Shown here piece by piece: positions 55,812 to 64,000 of a DNA stretch of 64,000 nucleotides (position 1 is its first letter; every line of letters begins with the position of its first letter). Under the pieces are notes generated by a model. It searched no databases, was not told where the DNA came from, and was given only the letters and a program-made list of their open reading frames with translations. Position numbers and translations under genes: made by a program. This DNA is from Mariannaea sp. PMI_226 (lineage: Eukaryota > Ascomycota > Sordariomycetes > Hypocreales > Nectriaceae): contig JANFOG010000015.1 in NCBI GenBank assembly GCA_024336345.1, positions 868,001-932,000 of the forward strand, given 5' to 3'.

Positions 55812-57896
55812 ATGGATAAAATAAATATTGTGGAGGCGTCTATTGCCGATCTGCAGGTCGCCTTGTCACAAGGGGCTGTGACAAGTGTTGAACTTGTTGC
55901 TTTGTATCTCCGCCGTATCGCTCTCTATGACCTTCGCGGTATTGAGCTCAACTCCATCCCAATCTTGAACCAAGCTTTGTTCGAAGAAGCTGCTGCATCC
56001 GATGATTACCGCGCCTCGGGAAAGCCGATTCGGAAGTTGGAGGGGATCCCATTCACTGTCAAGGATAGCTACAAGGTCACGGGAATGGCGGTAGCTTGCG
56101 GATCACCAGCGTTCAAAGATCTCATCGCAACAGACGATGCATTCACTGTGGCCGCGATTCGATCTCAAGGGGGAATACTTATCGGGAGAACGAATATGCC
56201 ACCCATGGCTGCTGGAGGAATGCAAAGGGGGATATACGGTCGTGCGAGCAGCCCTTATAATCCCGACTATCTTGCAGCAGCCTTTGCGTCTGGGTCATCT
56301 AATGGATCTGCCGTAGCGACAGCTGCTTCTTTTGCAGCCTTTGGCATGGGAGAAGAGACGGTTTCTTCAGGCCGCTCGCCCGCTTCGAATAATGCTGTCG
56401 TGGCCTACACTCCCTCTCGGGGGTGGATTTCTATTCGCGGGAACTGGTCTCTCTACCCAACCTGCGACGTTGTGGTCCCGCATACTCGGACGATGGAAGA
56501 TCTACTTGCTCTTCTGGAGGTCATTGCAATACCAGATGCGTGTACCAAGGGCGACTTTTGGCGCGACCAACCCTTCGTCGACCTTCCAGAATCGAAACGG
56601 CTGATGCTCCCAGAGACTTTGAAGGAGATTGCAGAGTCAGTGACACTTCGAGGTATTCGTCTCGCTGTCCCGGAAATGTACATTGGAGGTCCTGTTCCCA
56701 ATGGGGCCAAGCCAGTCACCTTAAACTCGGGAGTGATTCAGGCTTGGAACGAGGCCAAGAAAGAACTCCAGCAACTTGGGGCTGAGGTAATCATCGTTCC
56801 TGACTTCCCAGTTGTCACAGCTTACGAGAATCCCAATCTCCTTCCAGAAAACGCGCCTCATCTTCCCGAAGGATGGCAAGAGAAGGAGAGGGGTCAGTTA
56901 GTTGCTCATGGGTGGGACTTGTTTCTGCGCGCCAATAAATATCCCGAAATTCCTTGTCTTGCAGCTGTGGATGAGTTTAACATTTACCCTCAGTCTATGC
57001 GAACAGCAGCTGAGATGGAGCATCTACCTCTGAAGAATCTCATTCATTGGGGCCACCTTGTCCAGTACATTCAGGATGCGAGCATTTACGATGTTGAGGG
57101 CTTGAAGGATGCATTGGTGGCTTTGGAAGAGATGCGTCGACAACTTCTAGATGACTATCTCAAGCAATTCCATTGCGATGCTTTTGTGTTTCCTGCAGCG
57201 GGCGATGTGGGTGCTGCTGATGCTGATGTGAATCTTTCTGCCGCTGCACACGCGTGGGAGAATGGAGTTCTCTACAGCAATGGGAATCGGGCTTTGAGAC
57301 ATTTAGGTGTTCCATCTGTAACCGTGCCCATGGGTTTCATCTCAGAGAAGCGAATGCCAATAGGTCTCACTTTTGCTGGTAGAGCATACGACGACGAGAA
57401 TATTCTAAAATGGGCAAATGCTTTTGAAAGGAAGACCAATTTCAGGACCTCGCCACCGCATACACCGGCCTTGGACACGGATACCATTGAGTTGGGGAAT
57501 GAACATGGGGCAAGGGCGCATCGTCCTCTGATGGAGATCTCCAAATGCTCTGCTACCCCGACCAACGACCCAGACTTTTTGCGCGTGAGTATCACCGGTA
57601 TTTTGCGAGCCGGGGCCAACAGCGAAGAAAAGGATCAAAAGATGGATCCAATTATTCAGGTCACAGTCAATGGCGAGGTTGTATCGGCGGAGGATATTCG
57701 TCTTGGCTACCGAGAAGATGCGGCGAACGGCTGTCCATTGATGAAATTTAGGGTCGAGATCACTATAAGAGGGCCAAAAGACCCAGGGGAAGGGGATAAG
57801 ACAATGGAACCGGTGGCTCGCGACAAAACCATGGTTGTGGTTCTTGCACGCTCAACACCAAAGGGATATCCCACTGGCTTCATGGCGTTGATTTAG
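55812..57896 (+). CDS. Amidase-signature hydrolase with a C-terminal extension
   Basis: Single exon, 694 residues. The amidase signature is clear: FTVKDSYKV (catalytic Lys), then FASGSSNGSAVA (cis-Ser region) and GMGEETVSSGRSPAS (nucleophile Ser, GxGxETxGSxxxPA variant with SSGR in place of GSIR). The N-terminal helices (ADLQVALSQGAVTSVELVALYL) also match. Fungal amidases are usually 500-580 residues, so the last ~120 residues beyond TPALDT are extra. They contain RVSITGILRAG and VTVNGEVVSAEDI, an unassigned domain. Possible substrates are N-carbamoylputrescine from the adjacent deiminase, indole-3-acetamide or another amide; the sequence does not decide. Confidence 0.87.
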   Translation: MDKINIVEASIADLQVALSQGAVTSVELVALYLRRIALYDLRGIELNSIPILNQALFEEAAASDDYRASGKPIRKLEGIPFTVKDSYKVTGMAVACGSPAFKDLIATDDAFTVAAIRSQGGILIGRTNMPPMAAGGMQRGIYGRASSPYNPDYLAAAFASGSSNGSAVATAASFAAFGMGEETVSSGRSPASNNAVVAYTPSRGWISIRGNWSLYPTCDVVVPHTRTMEDLLALLEVIAIPDACTKGDFWRDQPFVDLPESKRLMLPETLKEIAESVTLRGIRLAVPEMYIGGPVPNGAKPVTLNSGVIQAWNEAKKELQQLGAEVIIVPDFPVVTAYENPNLLPENAPHLPEGWQEKERGQLVAHGWDLFLRANKYPEIPCLAAVDEFNIYPQSMRTAAEMEHLPLKNLIHWGHLVQYIQDASIYDVEGLKDALVALEEMRRQLLDDYLKQFHCDAFVFPAAGDVGAADADVNLSAAAHAWENGVLYSNGNRALRHLGVPSVTVPMGFISEKRMPIGLTFAGRAYDDENILKWANAFERKTNFRTSPPHTPALDTDTIELGNEHGARAHRPLMEISKCSATPTNDPDFLRVSITGILRAGANSEEKDQKMDPIIQVTVNGEVVSAEDIRLGYREDAANGCPLMKFRVEITIRGPKDPGEGDKTMEPVARDKTMVVVLARSTPKGYPTGFMALI

Positions 57897-58309
57897 AACT
57901 TTCTAATGCAATTATTTACATCATTTTGGACCTCCGCTTATCGAAATCCCGTGCCTAAGCGGCCGACTGTTGCCGGAAGCGGGCCTTCTAGGATTTGTCC
58001 GACTGTGGAGACCCAAAACTCCGACAGTCGGCATGTTCAAATCGCTTCTCCGAACATCCTTTGGCAAACGACATCCCGAGCCGAGGGAATCCGAGGCATG
58101 AATATGTCATTAGACGGCCTTATTTACTTGAGAGCTATGGTGGGGTCGTTAGACTGATTTATAGCTTCTCATAAAGAGATCAAGTAGGGAATGACCCTGA
58201 CCACCTGGATTGACCTTCGTCAACATTCTTGGGCGCGTCACATATTTTTCATCAGTCATTTTTCATAACCCATTCCCGGAATACCTGATCTTAGCCATTC
58301 CACATCAAT
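57897..58309. promoter_or_regulatory. Intergenic with three CCGACTGT boxes
   Basis: 413 bp between the amidase stop and the aminotransferase ATG. CCGACTGT occurs at 57963-57970 and 57999-58006, and in inverted form at 58024-58031. The last copy forms CCGACAGTCGG (58021-58031), i.e. CCG-N5-CGG. These are candidate regulator sites for the aminotransferase. Confidence 0.5.
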
Positions 58310-60118
58310 ATGGGTCAATTGAGGGCGTACCATCTTGACAGGGACTGTTTCGACAAGATTCGTGACAGGAGAGAGGCAGCTGGGGGCTTGAAGGCCGGCG
58401 TAGCTGCTGTGTCTGATAGTGACATGTTCAAATCTCTGGTAGGTCTACGGTCCATTCTTCATCTGACAGCAAAGGTTCACATGTAGAAGTCAACAGGGAA
58501 GCCTTCAGCCCGGAATTGGAACTGTGCGTACAATCATGCATCTGCTACCCGTTTGGATCTTTTGGCTCACGGAAAATAGCCCATTTCAGTCGAGAAACTC
58601 TATCCAGATTGCCTTGCGTCATCAAGCAAGCCTCTGGATATCTCAAGCAACCTGGCATTATATCTCTTGGAGGGGGACTTCCTTCGAGTGAATATTTCCC
58701 CTATGCTGAGATCTCAATGCGCGTCCCGAAGCCGCCTCATTTCTCCGAACAATGCGTCCTTTCAGAAGAGGCTGAAATGGCACAGACTGTCACAATTGGC
58801 AAGTATGATGTTCAAAAAGGTCTCTCAGAATACGATCTGTCCATCGCCCTCAACTACGGCCAAGCGATGGGATCAGCCCAGATGATGCGCTTCATCACTG
58901 AACACACTGAACTTGTTTTCAACCCTCCGTACGCCGACTGGCAGGTGTGTCAAACGGTGGGAAGCACAGCCGCTCTTGAGCAAATTATTCGAATGCTCTG
59001 CGATCGGGAGAGAGGAGATTCTGTCCTGACAGAAGAGTACACCTTCTCAACTGCTTTGTCAACAATTGTGCCTTTAGGAATCAAGGTCGTTGGTGTCAAA
59101 ATGGACGAACAAGGCCTACTTCCGGATGACATGGATAGGATTCTGACTTCCTGGGACGATTCAAAAGGCGTTCGAAAGCCTCATGTGCTTTACACAGTTC
59201 CCTCTGGACAGAATCCAACTGGTGCGACACAAGGGATTGACCGTCGCCACGCTATTTACAAAGTATGCCAAAAGCACAACATCTTCATCATCGAAGATGA
59301 ACCTTATTACTTCCTACAAATGCCATCTTACACTGGCAAAGCCGAGCCAGCCGAGCAAAAGCCAGACACAGTACAAGATTTCGTTTCGGGCCTTGTTCCA
59401 TCTTTCATCAGTCTGGACGTCGACGGACGTGTCTTGCGCATGGACTCCTTTTCCAAAGTGCTAATACCTGGCTCTAGAATGGGGTGGGTCACGGCAAGCA
59501 AGCAGGTGATTCAGCAGTTCGTTCGTCTTGCTGAGGTGGCCAACCAAGGGCCTAGTGGACTTGCCCAAATTATGCTTTGGAAACTACTTGATGAAACATG
59601 GGGGCACGAGGGATATTTAGAGTGGCTGATGAGCCTGAAGAAGAACTACACGAGGAGACGCAACATGCTGCTTGCTGCCTGCGAGGAATTTCTCCCTCGA
59701 GATCTTGTCACCTGGACTCCTCCTGCTGCAGGCATGTTTGTAAGTGCACCTTTCTCTACTGCGTTCATTCACATGACTGTTTTGCTTCTTCTCCTTCTTC
59801 CATCCCGCACTCTGCGACAAGCCCCGTCAGCTTGCGATATCATGCTGATGTGAACTATAGCTGTGGCTCAAGGTTGACCACACAAAACACCCTGAGTTCC
59901 CCCAACGGGGCATCCTCGAAATTGAGCAAGACGTCTTCTCCAACGCTCTTGAAAACGGTGTTCTTTGTGCAAGAGGTTCTTGGTTTCGCGCTGAGCCGCA
60001 TACAGCTCCGAGTGAGCTATTTTTCCGTACCACATTTGCCGCTGCGACTGAGGATGCTATGAGGACAGCAATCCAGCGGTTGAGCACGGCAATTCGCGAA
60101 GCATTTCGCTGTGAATAA
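58310..60118 (+). CDS. PLP aminotransferase class I, aromatic (ARO8/kynurenine-aminotransferase-like)
   Basis: Four exons: 58310-58438, 58487-58523 (only 37 bp), 58580-59739 and 59861-60118, giving 527 residues. The acceptor at 58579 (AAATAG) rather than the later CAG keeps the frame and gives RNWNSHFSRETLSRLP. ISLGGGLPSSEYFP and YTVPSGQNPTGAT (Asn binding PLP) are present, as are IIEDEPYYFLQMP (Asp) and DSFSKVLIPGSRMGWV (PLP Lys in SFSK, Arg following). The last intron adds the C-terminal LWLKVDH and FRTTFAAATEDAM. It should transaminate Phe, Tyr, Trp or related amino acids to 2-oxo acids. The next gene decarboxylates such acids. Confidence 0.9.
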
Positions 60119-60505
60119 TTAGTTCGTCAAACTTGAGCTCAAGGCAATTTAAAAATAAATAAGAGAAATGCGATAAAGTGATGAAGCGACCCACTACTGT
60201 TTGCATGATGTTGGTAGTGCGTTACTACGGGAGCTAATCTCTTCCAACGATCTGTTCTAAATCGAGGTGTGTTAATACCTGAATAATTTTTCAACTCTGC
60301 TCTTGTAAAGGAAAATCCCCATTGCAAGCAACTTGGGTTCAGGAGTCACCAACGTACAGTTAGAGATTACTACCCATCTTCGTGTTGAAACAAATTGCAG
60401 TTGATCACGATAGAGCGTTATTATGAATAAGTAATAGGAATTCTTGGTATTTTTGTGTATCATTTCCCTTGTCTGAGGCATCGTCTGGTTATTTCTTCTG
60501 CTACA
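60119..60505. other. Intergenic between convergent genes
   Basis: 387 bp between the aminotransferase stop and the decarboxylase stop. It holds only 3' flanks; nothing else was seen. Confidence 0.45.
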
Positions 60506-62233
60506 TCAATTCCCTACCCGACCCTGTTCCGCCTGCAGAAACTGCAATAATGGCCCAGGCGGCGCATCATCTCTATCCATGATCACCTCCACCATCCTCA
60601 GCCCCGAATCATCAGCCAATTTTTCATTGACAAGAAGATTTCCCAACTCGGCCCACGTCTTCGCTCTAGCAGTGAATGAACCTTCAGGAGCACCGAAGAA
60701 GTGCAAGGCACTAAGGTACCGCCACGGAGCCACGTCATTATAATCTTCCTTGAGACCATGGATACACCGCTCAATGGTGTACCCATCATTGTTGATCAAA
60801 AAGACGACTATATTGAGGTTATGTCGAATAATTGTTGACAGTTCTTGGACTGTCATCTGGAAACTGCCGTCTCCGATAAAAAGAACGGTTCTTCCATTCT
60901 TGGGGCCGCAGTAATCCTCCGAGGACATCAACTCTTGCTGCGCAAGCGCTGCGCCCTGCGCTGCTGGCAGCATGTAGCCGATGGATAGCCAAGTGACTGG
61001 AGTAAAAAGTCTGGATTGAGGCGGAAGAGGGATGTGGCGGACGCCATAACCTGCTGTGCCGGTTTCGCCCATGATAATGTCGCCAGCCCGGAAGAAGTTG
61101 GCCATCAGACCCCACACTTTGTCCTGAGTAATCTTTCCCTCAGGCGGGCAGTCAGCCAACGGGACTAAGTAGTCCCTGGGAAGACTGGGGTAAGGGGTGT
61201 ATGAGTGCAGTTTAGAAATGTCTAGCATTTGAACAAGGCTAGGCACGATGTAGCGACCTGCAATATCACGGACCGTCTCTCCGCCGATATTAACTTCTGT
61301 ATCCGAGAAACTGATAGTCTTCTCGGCAGCAGGAATGCTTGAAAAAGCAAATGTGTTCGTTGAGCTGAAATGAGGTCCAAAGCAGAGAATCAAATCTGCC
61401 GATTCCAGGAAGGCGCTCGATTCACCAGTGTCAAATTTACCTCGATACACTCCGTGGAAGTTGGGCAATGTCTCGTCCAAGAGGCCTTTGCCGAAACCCA
61501 TGACCCAGGTTGGCCAGTTTGTGGAGCGGACGAAATCCTGGACTTGATTCACAATGCCAATGGCCCTAATCTCGCCGTCAACAATGATAGCCGGTTGTTT
61601 CGCAGCGTAGACACGCTCCATCACTCGTTTGAGAACGGCCTCGTAGGATGGGGTTGTTGACAGGTTCGATGTAATCTTGGTCTCGAGACGGCGGGCTGAG
61701 ACCAGGACATCGACCACGTCTACAGGGATATCAATGTACACAGGTCGGCTCTGTAGAAGGCACTGCTGTAACGTCGAATCAATCTGTTCGGGGATGGTGC
61801 GAGGGTCCCAAAGTCTGGTCTGAGCCACGGTGACGTGCCGGTACATCTCGGCAAAGCGGTCGAAATTGCCATCGTTGAATGTGTGATGCACGCGAATTCG
61901 GTTTTGTTGGATCAACCGTGTCGGCGAACCCACGATGTGAACGACAGCCGCACGTTCAGCGTATGCGCCGGCAATAGCGTTGACAGCTGATAATTCACCC
62001 ACGCCAAATGTCGTGATCACGGCCCCCATGCCTTTGATACGGGCATATCCATCAGCGGCATAACCGGCGTTGAGCTCATTAGCATTACCGACCCATCGCA
62101 AGCCAGATGGTTGGACAAGGTCAAGAAGCGTTAGATTGTAATCGCCAGGAACACCGTGGATGGAGTCAATGCCTAGCTGTCGCAGTCGTTGGAATAAATA
62201 TTCCGCTGCTTTGATAGTTGCTGACGGGCTCAT
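60506..62233 (-). CDS. TPP-dependent 2-oxo acid decarboxylase (pyruvate/indolepyruvate/phenylpyruvate type)
   Basis: Single exon, 575 residues, about PDC length. GVPGDYNL holds the catalytic Asp, NANELNAGYAADGYAR the TPP-activating Glu, and VHHTFNDG the His-His pair (as in yeast PDC). The TPP/Mg motif is GDGSFQMTVQELS ... INN, and INNDGYTIE carries the late catalytic Glu. All key residues of the PDC/IPDC/ARO10 group are present, so it should convert a 2-oxo acid to an aldehyde and CO2 in the cytosol. Convergent with the aminotransferase and divergent from a Zn2Cys6 gene, it is more likely an Ehrlich or indolepyruvate enzyme than the main glycolytic PDC. Substrate range cannot be read from sequence. 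Confidence 0.92.
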   Translation of the reverse strand: MSPSATIKAAEYLFQRLRQLGIDSIHGVPGDYNLTLLDLVQPSGLRWVGNANELNAGYAADGYARIKGMGAVITTFGVGELSAVNAIAGAYAERAAVVHIVGSPTRLIQQNRIRVHHTFNDGNFDRFAEMYRHVTVAQTRLWDPRTIPEQIDSTLQQCLLQSRPVYIDIPVDVVDVLVSARRLETKITSNLSTTPSYEAVLKRVMERVYAAKQPAIIVDGEIRAIGIVNQVQDFVRSTNWPTWVMGFGKGLLDETLPNFHGVYRGKFDTGESSAFLESADLILCFGPHFSSTNTFAFSSIPAAEKTISFSDTEVNIGGETVRDIAGRYIVPSLVQMLDISKLHSYTPYPSLPRDYLVPLADCPPEGKITQDKVWGLMANFFRAGDIIMGETGTAGYGVRHIPLPPQSRLFTPVTWLSIGYMLPAAQGAALAQQELMSSEDYCGPKNGRTVLFIGDGSFQMTVQELSTIIRHNLNIVVFLINNDGYTIERCIHGLKEDYNDVAPWRYLSALHFFGAPEGSFTARAKTWAELGNLLVNEKLADDSGLRMVEVIMDRDDAPPGPLLQFLQAEQGRVGN

Positions 62234-62680
62234 CTTAGAAATCTCAAGGAAACAGACAGAGTATGGCGAATGAATTCAAGAAACCACTGGAACACGGTAT
62301 GAAACACGCTTTTATTGCGTACGCTACGGACAAAGCCCACCACCTGCTGGCTAATACCGAGCAATGCTCCCACGAATTGTTTGATTGATGAGCCGCTCAA
62401 ATCCGAGCAAAGCCAATGGTGATTGCGTATGGCGATTTGTAGGTATGCGGCAACGCTCCAATTGCTGTACTTTGGCCGAGAGTGGATCGGCCAAGTTTCT
62501 CCGATCCAGCAGAAACGATTACGCCGACCGAACAAAACTCCCTAACCAACTCCGACTCCGACTCCACACGCCAGGCTAAAACCTCGTGACGCTTGTCTGT
62601 CTCTCCGCTTTGCCTGACCGAATCTTCCCAGGACAAGTCGCGGAAACAGTTTCGGACAAGCTCCTGCTCAGCGACTCACT
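62234..62680. promoter_or_regulatory. Bidirectional promoter, decarboxylase / Zn2Cys6 factor
   Basis: 447 bp between divergent starts. It contains the perfect inverted repeat TTGGCCGA-N7-TCGGCCAA (62472-62494), i.e. CCG-N9-CGG, and a CCGACTCCGACTCC direct repeat near 62552. Both are good candidates for regulation by the adjacent factor. Confidence 0.55.
62472..62494. promoter_or_regulatory. Inverted repeat, candidate Zn2Cys6 operator
   Basis: A perfect 8-bp palindromic arm pair around a 7-bp spacer, centred about 250 bp upstream of the decarboxylase ATG and 200 bp upstream of the regulator ATG. The CCG...CGG arrangement suits a dimeric zinc-cluster protein. Confidence 0.5.
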
Positions 62681-64000
62681 ATGCCGAAACAACGGAGAAA
62701 ACCCGCTTGTGATCCGTGTCGCAAGTCCAAGTTGGCGTGTGATCATGCGCAGCCCGTATGTTCACGATGCCAGGCCCGAAGCCGACCGGGACAATGCACG
62801 TACCGCCAAAGACCGTTCAAGCAAACGAAACCACCAGAGAATTTCGTGCCGGACCGAGAAGCACACGTCATTCATACGGGTCAGGTCGCCTCTCAGGATC
62901 GCCAACTGCCCCCCACTGGACCTTCGCCTGTTGTGTCCCAAAACATACCATCTGGCGCTTTCGGCTTATCTACAGTGGGCGACACCCCCTCTGGCGCCTC
63001 TGCTACAGGCCTATTGCCTAAACGCCATCCATACCCAAATCCTGGGTATCTTGGGTCATCAAGCCATGCTGCGCTCTTTGGTCATCTTCCCCGAGGACTT
63101 GGTCAGGACATAGGTATAGATAGTAACTCCCCTGATCCCGAGTTGCATCCATCAATCGCCCCCATTGGATTCGTCACCGAAGCCCACATTTCCCACGGAG
63201 CAGAATTAATCGAACAGCTCCATCGGTTCGCTCACATCACAGATTGCCTGGCGCTAGTCAGAGCGTGGCTTCGCACTGGGACAAATCTCGTTCTCGCGAG
63301 TCTCTTCACCCAAACATGCCTTGAGACTGCCGATTTTCTCTTCGCAGAGCATGATGGAGTCGTAAAGAATGCCATGTCCATTTCTAGTGCCCTTTTTATA
63401 CACTCATGTCAACCTTTTACCGTCACCCCGAATACGACATTTGACGAGTTCAAAGCTCAATTCAGCCAAGAGAATGCGCGCTGGGAAACCATCTGCTTAT
63501 TTCTGATCACTGTTTCAAGAGCTACCATGTCATCTCACTACTCAGATTCTCCCTTTGACTCCGAAACGCAACGACGCCACATCCGGAGGTTGACCATGCA
63601 CTACTCTGATCGATGCTTGGATATCTGCCTGTCCCTGGATTGTTTGAACGACTTACAGCTTGTTTTGCAATACGAGAATTTCATTCTTCACACACTTGTT
63701 GATGGCGACCAAAGTGAGTATCAAACAATCAGCTCCTTGAATGCTACTAAATAGTCTACCAGGCTTCGAATCCTGGAGGAAACTAGGTGACATGTCCAGC
63801 TCATTGTTCGCACTCGGATACCACCAGGACTTTGAGATAACGGGTCCTATACCTGAGTTTCTCAGAAGTATCCGGCAGGCTGCGTTCGCATACTCATACT
63901 CCGCTGACAAGAATGTCGCCATCTTCCTTGGTCGCCCTCCTCGCATCTCGAGCAAATTTTGCCACTTCCGACAACGAGGTCTAGATGAATATTACTCCTA
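62681..64000 (+). CDS. Zn(II)2Cys6 transcription factor, 3' end beyond the window
   Basis: Two exons are visible: 62681-63713 and 63763 onward, open to the edge. The intron is 49 bp. A nearer AG would shift into a stop; the chosen CCAG keeps the frame and gives DQSFESWRKLGDMSSSLFALG. The zinc cluster is at the very N-terminus: C-x2-C-x6-C-x6-C-x2-C-x8-C (CDPCRKSKLACDH...CSRCQARSRPGQC). The middle region is helical (QLHRFAHITDCLALVRAWL). The visible end has AFAYSYSADKNVAIFLGRPPRIS, a mark of the fungal_trans region. Likely the local regulator of the aminotransferase/decarboxylase set. Confidence 0.88.

Noticed and set aside
63763..63780. tRNA B-box-like sequence (TTCGAATCC)
   Set aside because: It lies inside the second exon of the Zn2Cys6 gene, where it is coding in frame, and no matching A-box or acceptor stem is present.

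Overview
This window comes from a filamentous ascomycete (Pezizomycotina). Most genes carry short introns of about 50-90 bp with GT/AG ends and CTNAC-like branch sites. Four of the regulators are Zn(II)2Cys6 factors, a fungal class. A Ty1/copia element and an AT-rich, transition-mutated LTR relic are also present. No core housekeeping genes, rRNA or convincing tRNA were seen, so this looks like an accessory or subtelomere-like region rich in catabolic genes, regulators and decayed genes. The species cannot be named from the sequence. Exon structures were worked out by hand from reading frame, splice consensus and family expectation.

Layout. 1-2.7 kb: the 3' part of a copia retrotransposon with its 3' LTR. 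3.0-5.5 kb: a convergent pair, a DAO-type FAD oxidoreductase and a short-chain dehydrogenase. 8.0-8.9 kb: a secreted GH16 glucanase. 11.7-14.0 kb: a zinc-finger protein of a fungal family. 15.3-20.8 kb: an esterase, a DUF6914-like protein with a minisatellite tail, a fusion of a degenerate HNH-like region to an APH-type kinase, and an unknown protein. 22.2-24.4 kb: a duplicated 3' end of an NmrA-family gene and a broken FAD oxidoreductase. 25-38.4 kb: a zinc-less MDR oxidoreductase, an Ayg1-like hydrolase, a Zn2Cys6 factor, a cupin, a CocE-type hydrolase pseudogene and a fumarylacetoacetase-family gene. 39.2 kb: the solo LTR relic.

39.9-46.9 kb looks like a filamentous-fungal counterpart of a yeast MAL locus: a Zn2Cys6 regulator with the K-x-GPKG signature of the MAL/AmyR group, a maltose-permease-type transporter, and a divergent GH13 alpha-glucosidase. 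A second sugar transporter follows at 48.1-50.1 kb. 50.5-53.2 kb holds a divergent NmrA-family/Zn2Cys6 pair.

54.2-64.0 kb is the most cohesive and interesting stretch. It holds agmatine deiminase, an amidase-signature hydrolase, an aromatic-type aminotransferase, a pyruvate/indolepyruvate-type decarboxylase and a Zn2Cys6 factor cut by the window end. Together these could deiminate and deamidate nitrogen compounds and run the first two steps of the Ehrlich or indole-3-pyruvate route. Several intergenic regions here hold CCG/CGG inverted repeats or repeated CCGACTGT boxes that may be regulator sites.
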